Assembly: GCA_028023455.1 (NCBI GenBank)
Contig: JAQFVV010000549.1
Span: 186,001 to 250,000, forward strand
From: Epiperipatus broadwayi
Taxonomy: Eukaryota > Onychophora > Udeonychophora > Euonychophora > Peripatidae
Direction: 5' to 3'
Length of the DNA: 64,000 nucleotides
The position numbers and the translations under genes are program-made. Shown in pieces: positions 58,440 to 64,000 of this stretch. Below the pieces are notes generated by a model, which made no database searches, was not told the DNA's origin, and was given only the letters and a program-made list of their open reading frames with translations. Position 1 is the first letter of the stretch, and each line of letters opens with the position of its first letter.

Positions 58440-58745
58440 ATTATAAGAGGCTTGAACTCGAATTTTTAAGTTCCTACATCTATCCAATCTATCTTAAACA
58501 ACTGATACATATAACCACATACATATGTAAAAGACAAATGATCTTCAATATGCATATTTTGTGCTGAACCAGTGCTCCATCAGTTGGTCCAGATCACCAT
58601 CTCCCACGCATATATACAATTAGTGCACAGTTTATATTAAGGTAGCAAATCTTTAAACTGTTGTGAATAAAATTTCAGTTTTCTCCCTCTCCAACTCCTC
58701 AACCATTCATTTCACTGAAAATCTGGGTATAAAATGCTCAACACT
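58440..58745 (-). mobile_element. HHR-B repeat, inverted member of a cluster
   Basis: Minus-strand copy, tail to the left (aagaggcttgaactcgaat), ribozyme in the middle, ending near caaccattcatttcactgaa. It faces a plus-strand copy starting near 58745, so the two form a hairpin with ~300-bp arms. Confidence 0.8.
58539..58596 (-). ncRNA. Hammerhead ribozyme (HHR-B) with compensated stem I
   Basis: Minus strand: outer stem TGATC with GATCA, whereas the 26.4-kb copy has TAATC with GATTA, so an A-U pair has become G-C. Box CTGATGG (last base changed), stem II hairpin GCACTGGTTCAGCAC-like, AAAA in place of GAAA, then the intact palindrome ATATGCATAT. Useful as covariation evidence, probably inactive. 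Confidence 0.6.
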
Positions 58746-59050
58746 CTTGTTGTTGTTGTTCAATGAAATGGATGTTTGAGAAGTTAGAGAGTGGATATGA
58801 TTGAAGTTTGTCCATTAAAGTTTAAAGATTTGCTATCTTAATATAAACTGTGCACTGATTGTATATATGTGTGGGAAATGGTGGTCTGGACTAACTGGTG
58901 AGTGCTGGTTTAGCACAAAATGTATGTATTGGAGATCATTTATCTTTTACACATGTAGGTGATTATGAATATTAGTTCTATAAGATATATTGAATAGATG
59001 TAGGGAGCTTGAAAGTTTGAGTTCAAGTCTCTTATAATTAATTACCTTAA
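58746..59050 (+). mobile_element. HHR-B repeat, first unit of a tandem
   Basis: Plus-strand copy from tcaatgaaatggatg to agttcaagtctcttataatt. The equivalent positions recur ~480 bp downstream (tccattaaag at 58811, tccaataaag at 59292), so this and the next copy are head to tail. Confidence 0.8.
58878..58938 (+). ncRNA. Degenerate hammerhead (HHR-B)
   Basis: Box reads CTGGTGA, GAAA reads CAAAA, and stem II TGCT-GGTTT-AGCA is intact. Predicted inactive. Confidence 0.45.
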
Positions 59051-59119
59051 GTTTAGTTTAAATAATAATACATATATTTATATATCACATATAAGCCTGC
59101 ATTATGCCCATAATTCTTC

Positions 59120-59530
59120 TACGTAATTAAATGGAAATATTAAGGTCCTATATGTGAGGTATGAGATTGACTTAGGGTCAACATGGGGATGACAATAATA
59201 TTGGCATCAACAAGGGCTTTTAGTATTTTATCCTCAGATTTTCAATGAAATGGATGGTTGAGGAGTTGGAGAGTGGAGAAAATTGAAGCTTGTCCAATAA
59301 AGTTTAAAGATTTCATATTTTAATATAAACTGAGCATTGATTGTAATGTGTGGGAGATGGTGATCTGGACCAACTTATGAGTGCTGGTTTAGCATGAAAT
59401 ATGTATATTGGAGACCATTTATCTTTTTCACATGTATGTGTTTATGTGTACTGGTTGTATAAGATAGATTGGATAGATGTAGAAAGCTTGAAAGTTTGAA
59501 TTCAAGTCCCTTATAAATACATTCAGTTTA
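59120..59530 (+). mobile_element. HHR-B repeat, second unit of a tandem
   Basis: Nearly full-length plus-strand copy including the 5' block (ggtcctatatgtgaggt; gttggcatcaac-like) missing from the first unit, the ribozyme, and the tail gaattcaagtcccttata. The direct head-to-tail arrangement with the 58746 copy has a period of about 480 bp. Confidence 0.8.
59358..59417 (+). ncRNA. Hammerhead (HHR-B), one box change
   Basis: Inner stem I CCAA/TTGG, box CTTATGA (G to T at the third position), stem II GTGCT-GGTTT-AGCAT, GAAA and the TATGTATA stretch. Close to canonical, but the changed G is essential in known hammerheads. Confidence 0.55.
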
Positions 59531-59609
59531 GTATAGATAACATACATATATTTAAATATTAAATACAAACATACCCTCGATTTCTAATATATCTACAATA
59601 TTTACAGAT

Positions 59610-60698
59610 TTATGTAATAGTGGCTATGCTATTGTCTAGCAAGATATAGTTATTAGTTCTAAAGTGAACTATTGAAGAAGGGACTGTATGTGCCCTTGTG
59701 CATTTCTTTACCCACTTCCAGTTGTACTTGGAACCTGTCTCATGGTTAGATATGATGACTCTTTCAGCTATACTTACAGTTTGTCTCAAGTTGGTTTTGG
59801 TTATGGCAGCTTCTGGTCCTGAAATGTAAACTTGCCTCACTGTGTTAATTGTTAGTTTAATTATCTATAGTCTAGAGAATGATCACTGCTGTTCAGGTTA
59901 GCAGAAGTTTCCTTTGACTATATGTGGAGAACTATGCTATTGTTATTCAGGTTTAACAATTGTTCTCTGGAGAACACATATTGTCTTTTAGGTTTACAGT
60001 CATTTTCTCCCTTAGCTTCAAAAAGGCTGACAATTTCTTGCCAGATTTCTAATCTTAATGGAAACATTCTGATTCAGTGAGCATCATTGCTTATTGGACT
60101 GTTTTTGCCATTAACCCAAACTCCAAAGGATTAAAGATCCCTAGCTCACAGTTTCAAGACAATCAGTTTTCTGTAATCTTTTTTGTAACTAAAGTTCTAA
60201 TAAATATATTTTTTTTGGAAAAAAACCTGTGCATTATCTTTATATATACACATTGGTTAGTGGCAATGATTTCTCAATCCAGTTGTAATAAAAAAGAAAT
60301 CTGGACTAGTCCATTATTTGAGGGCAAGGTGAGATATGACATTCTTTTTTCCTGGCTAAAATTAGTCTCGGAGAACATAGTAATGCTGGTGTGTTGGAAG
60401 ACATTTTCTTTGTTTTGTTGTTTCTATTTACTGGCTTGGTGATGTTCTCAGTAGATTCACTGTTGTCATTGTTTGGAGTTCTTGGAGCTGAAGGTCCATT
60501 ATAGTTGGCTGATGATTTAACACTGATATATTGCAATTGTTTCATTAGATGAAGTTTTGCTGATAGATGGTTTGAAGCTGTAGATTTATGCATCTGGTTG
60601 ATGTCACATTGGTGAGACTTTGCTGACAGTTGGTCATGGAACTGTAGGTTCATTAAACCTAAGTTAATTCTTATGATGATGATTATGATATTGTCCAT
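59610..60698 (-). other. Possible decayed coding region (two unrecognised ORFs)
   Basis: Minus-strand ORFs at 60306-60698 (130 codons, Ser/Asn/Thr-rich: NNDNSESTENITKPVNRNNK) and 59610-59840 (76 codons: ETGSKYNWKWVKKCTRAHTV) have protein-like composition. A frame between them reads KRQYVFSREQLLNLNN. They may be fragments of one retroelement gag-like protein or of a host gene. No family could be assigned. Confidence 0.3.
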
Positions 60699-61424
60699 AA
60701 TCAGTTTTAGTCACAACTGTTTGAAGCCCTTTAAGTACAATAATCAATGCTGGATCCCATTTGGTGATATGGCATAGAATATAAGTACTTATCTGTTTTT
60801 TTAACTATAGATTCATGGACTTCAAACTTCCTGGGTAAACTCTTTAAATTACTTGTATTTGTGATCTATCAATGAAGATTTTTTTCATAATAGTCTAGAT
60901 AAAATTTCAGCTTGTATATACATATTAATGAATGAGAGAAATAAGTAATAAATACAGCTCAAGAGAATTTAAAATAAATTCATTTATTAATCTTCTGATT
61001 TAACTTTTGATAAAAAGGGTCTGTTTCAAAGCATAAATGGTTGATAATTAGCAGAATGTGGCAGTAATTCCAACTATAAAGTATTAGATTGGGCAGTGAA
61101 AATTTACTTAATGTGTATAATAGGCAATTGCAAAGTGATGACTATGTTGTCATATTGAATAACCACTGTATTGAGAGGAATATTGACTTATATATTTATT
61201 GCATGCATAGAATTGATTAGGTGCAAAGCCCCCTTAATCTTGTGATTTTTGTGGTTATTCTTGGGACACATAATCATGGCAGAAGTGTGTTTAAAAAGGT
61301 GGCTGGCTGCTTTTTTGTGTTCTACAAACATCAAGCTGTATGATGGATTCATGTTTGCTCTGCTATATATAGGAATGTTAGGAAATTCTTGATTTTAAGT
61401 TGACACAAGTCTCACAAAAAATAG
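60699..61424. other. AT-rich DNA without recognisable features
   Basis: No motif recognised. It may include 5' remains of the PLE fragment that follows. Confidence 0.3.
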
Positions 61425-61800
61425 TCAATTGATTGCAAATCTATTCCTGGGATTGTTTATAAGATTCATTGTAGTTGTTATAAAATTTATATAGGTCAGA
61501 CTAAATTAAGTCTTTATGAAAGAATTGAAATTCATATCAATAGATTAAAAATAATGCAGATATTATCTGTTATGAAAAAAAATGAATTTAAAAAAAAAAG
61601 AAAAGATGATAAAATTTTTTGAATCTGAGGCCATCAATCTTATGAAGACATCCTTTGATGTTAAATATTAGTTGTTGAAGTGAATGATGGAAAGACTATT
61701 TTGTTTTGTATATATATATATGTTATATGTTTAGTTGAATTTACTTGAAAGGGTCTATTTGTTAATAGATGAAACCATGGTTGTCTGAGAATTTTAGTAA
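61425..61800 (+). pseudogene. PLE fragment (GIY-YIG end and 3' tail)
   Basis: Homologous to the last part of the 35-38-kb PLE. The region around 61445-61520 encodes SIPGIVYKIHCSCYKFYIGQ with R and K residues following. Then, after frameshifts, comes a piece matching SEAINLMKTSFD (61622-61660). The tail keeps gatgaaaccatggttgt. A 5'-truncated, decayed older copy. Confidence 0.8.
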
Positions 61801-62991
61801 TATTTTTTATTGGCTTGTATTGTAATGATATATCAATTTTTATTAATAAATCAAATATGGTCATAACTAAACTGACTATAATCTAATCATTTACATAACA
61901 GATTGCATGTACTATATCCACTCAAATCTCATCAACTATTATCATGTTTAAATTCATTTCCTTGTCTATATGTTCTTGATCCTTGATAATGATTAGTGTG
62001 ATTTAACCAAAACATTGTAAATATTTTAATGGGTGAGTGGTTCGCTTATATATATATATAAGACAGCTTTTATTTTAAAAAAAATTAGCAAAAACACTTT
62101 TATCAGGGGATGGCAGTATTTTGTGAATGTTTTTTAATAAAAGACACAAGTGTTGCTAATTATTCTTTTTAGCTAATTAAATTTTTTTGAAAAAAAATTC
62201 CACCTATTGGTCAGCAGATTATTGATTTCAAATTTTTTTAAAAAAAAAAAGTTAATTACACTAGCATTTTAAAATTATTTTCTTAATTAGGTTTTAAATA
62301 AACAAAAACAACATATATATATATCTTTGTTCTAAGACAGTCTGTAATCGTTTTTTTTTTTCAATAGTTACCGATGATTCTGATTTTTTTTAAATTTGCA
62401 GGTATTAAAATCATTTGTACACCTCCATTCTGTTATTCTAGACACTATAAATCAAAAAATAAAAGATAATTGTTTCACTTTTATCTAGAGAATATATCAA
62501 ATATATACTAATTCTTCTGTTTATATATTGTAAATTGACCTTGTGAAATCAAGAATATAACTGAACACTATATATAACAAAGATTAGAATTTTTAAGTAA
62601 AAATTGTTATGAAAACTATTTTTAAGTATTTAAAATTTTAGTGAATATTGGATTCAACTTGGGGAAGTCTTTAGGACAAAAATGGAAAACAAGAACTTTT
62701 ATTGAAATTAATGAAATAGCTTTTATTAAAATGGAATAGCAAATGAAACAATATTGGGAAATGATCTGGTAATTATACATTGCAAGAGGGTTATGGATAA
62801 AAAAAGTAGATAAATTTATGTGATGTACTTGATTTAATGTTACTTACAAGAAAAAACCAAATACACCTAATTCAAGTAACTATTACTCTATTGCATAAAA
62901 TTAAGATACCCCACTTACAGATACAAGATTTTATTAGTATGAAAAATAACAATCATTTATAAACAGAATTATCATTAGTTCTACTAGCACC
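61801..62991. other. AT-rich DNA after the PLE fragment
   Basis: Contains ccttgataatgattagtg and aaaacattgtaaat near 61980-62020, similar to motifs in the inverted repeats at 2 kb. Otherwise nothing recognised. Confidence 0.35.
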
Positions 62992-63500
62992 TGTAAGGCT
63001 TACAAAAATAATAAGATAGGTACAGTCTGTATAATTACCCTAGGTCAGTCTTTGGTACCTTCAGACCTGAATATCTGGTTCTCCTCCCATTGTTAGTCCT
63101 GTTCTGAATTCGCGCTACACTTAAGTCTCTCAGAAAATCAGGACTGACACTAATCTGTCCTTTCTCTGCTAGATTATATCTACTCTTTGTTCTATTGTTT
63201 ATTCCTTATCAATTTTAATCACCAAATTATTCTGGGCTTATTTCTGAACTAATTAATAAAATTGTTCTTTACCTTTTTAATCCTTCGTTTAATTAATTAT
63301 TTATTCGGATCTTCCATCTTGTTTTACACCTTGCTTTTTATAAAATATCTATATGAAAAACCATTTGTAATTTCTAATTTTCATTTTTATTAAATCAACT
63401 CGTTTACTTTCACATGTAATTATTTAACACTTTTAACTTCTGGAGTACACACAGTTTCAAATGTATTATTTCTTAATATTAATCGTACTACAACATAACA
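62992..63500 (-). mobile_element. Ty3/gypsy LTR (3' LTR of a minus-strand element)
   Basis: On the minus strand it starts TGTTATGTTGTAGTACG directly after a polypurine tract and plausibly ends GCCTTACA at 62992, about 509 bp, with TG...CA ends. AATAAA-type signals occur inside. The 3' border is inferred because the 5' LTR lies outside the window. Confidence 0.65.
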
Positions 63501-63516
63501 ATTCCTCCCCCACTCC
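63501..63516 (-). other. Polypurine tract
   Basis: Minus strand ggagtgggggaggaat directly before the LTR start TGTTATG. This is the normal site for plus-strand priming in LTR retrotransposons, and it fixes the LTR 5' border. Confidence 0.75.
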
Positions 63517-63576
63517 AGAAGTTACAGTTTATCCATCTTATACATATTCTTTTAGGTACAAAGGTCTTCTTTTACA

Positions 63577-64000
63577 TCATACAGGTCTAGGTGATTTCCT
63601 CTTTTCAATCTTTATTTTATCCTCTTCTACTACATCTTCTTCGATGTTGGTCAGTATCATCTGTTTATCTGAAATTTTTTCATTTGCATGTTGGAACTGC
63701 TGGAACATATCTAGTTGTATGTCATCTTCACTTTTACAAATATGATTTCTGTGACATGTATATATGTTTCTGTTTTCGCCTTTAATATCATAAATTTGCT
63801 TTGATCGCGCCCGTTCAATTTTTCCATTAACCCATTGTTTACATAGTATATCTCTGAATATTACCAGTTCTCCAATGTTAAAGTTTTTCACTGGGTCTTG
63901 GTTATATTTATATATATGTGTATCAGGTCACAAAAAATCTAAATTAGTTCGTATTTTTCAACCGAATAACATTTCAGCTCACGATTTTCCAGTTGTTGTT
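63577..64000 (-). pseudogene. Ty3/gypsy integrase C-terminus (partial, runs off the window)
   Basis: Minus-strand frame with a pol/integrase tail: EMLFG (about 63972-63958), RTNLDF, then VKNFNIGELVIFRD, KQWVNGKIERARSKQIYDI and HRNHIC, the GPY/F-like domain of Ty3/gypsy integrases, and an acidic end. Two in-frame TGA codons occur where an arginine codon (CGA) would be a one-base change away, so this copy is inactive. The rest of pol lies beyond 64000. Confidence 0.8.

Noticed and set aside
1-64000. CRISPR arrays, bacterial operons or prophage
   Set aside because: No regularly spaced identical direct repeats, no prokaryotic gene density, and retroelement content typical of an animal genome.

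Overview
The window looks like non-coding, transposon-packed nuclear DNA from an AT-rich invertebrate animal. By eye only roughly a quarter to 30% of bases are G or C. I see no bacterial gene organisation, no CRISPR array, no rRNA and no convincing host exon. The species cannot be named from sequence alone. The mix of RTE-clade LINEs, GIY-YIG Penelope-like elements (PLEs), tRNA-derived SINEs, a Ty3/gypsy element, foldback elements and hammerhead-ribozyme repeats points to a metazoan.

Layout. 1-5 kb: foldback elements and the first ribozyme repeats. 5.1-10.9 kb: an old minus-strand RTE LINE split by a 2.57-kb TG...CA insertion. 11-16 kb: SINE copies and a duplicated/inverted repeat block. 17.3-18.3 kb: a decayed PLE. 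18.7-19.3 kb: a foldback element with a GC-richer loop. 20.0-23.2 kb: a nearly intact RTE LINE inactivated by three stop codons. 23-34 kb: mostly AT-rich DNA with ribozyme repeats at 26.3, 30.9 and 31.7 kb. 34.9-38.2 kb: a 3.3-kb near-perfect palindrome made of two head-to-head PLE copies. 38.2 kb: a perfect 81-bp-arm foldback. 43-45.5 kb: a purine microsatellite, a SINE and a 1.5-kb DNA transposon with a perfect 8-bp target duplication. 47.3-48.2 kb: a TA-flanked inverted-repeat element. 49.0-51.7 kb: a PLE bounded by ~160-bp direct repeats. 55.2-58.1 kb: a second TG...CA element. 58.4-59.5 kb: ribozyme repeats in inverted and tandem arrangement. 61.4 kb: a PLE fragment. 63.0-64 kb: the 3' end of a Ty3/gypsy element (integrase tail, polypurine tract, LTR).

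The most interesting signal is two unrelated interspersed repeat families, called HHR-A and HHR-B here. Each carries a type I hammerhead ribozyme with the conserved CUGANGA and GAAA boxes, paired stems I and II with compensatory changes between copies, and a very short palindromic stem III (ACUAGU in A, AUAUGCAUAU in B). Several copies are head-to-tail tandems (periods about 380, 436 and 480 bp), as expected for elements that replicate through self-cleaved or circular RNA. One HHR-B monomer has a perfect 11-bp target duplication, implying target-primed insertion, possibly with a PLE or the RTE supplying the enzyme.
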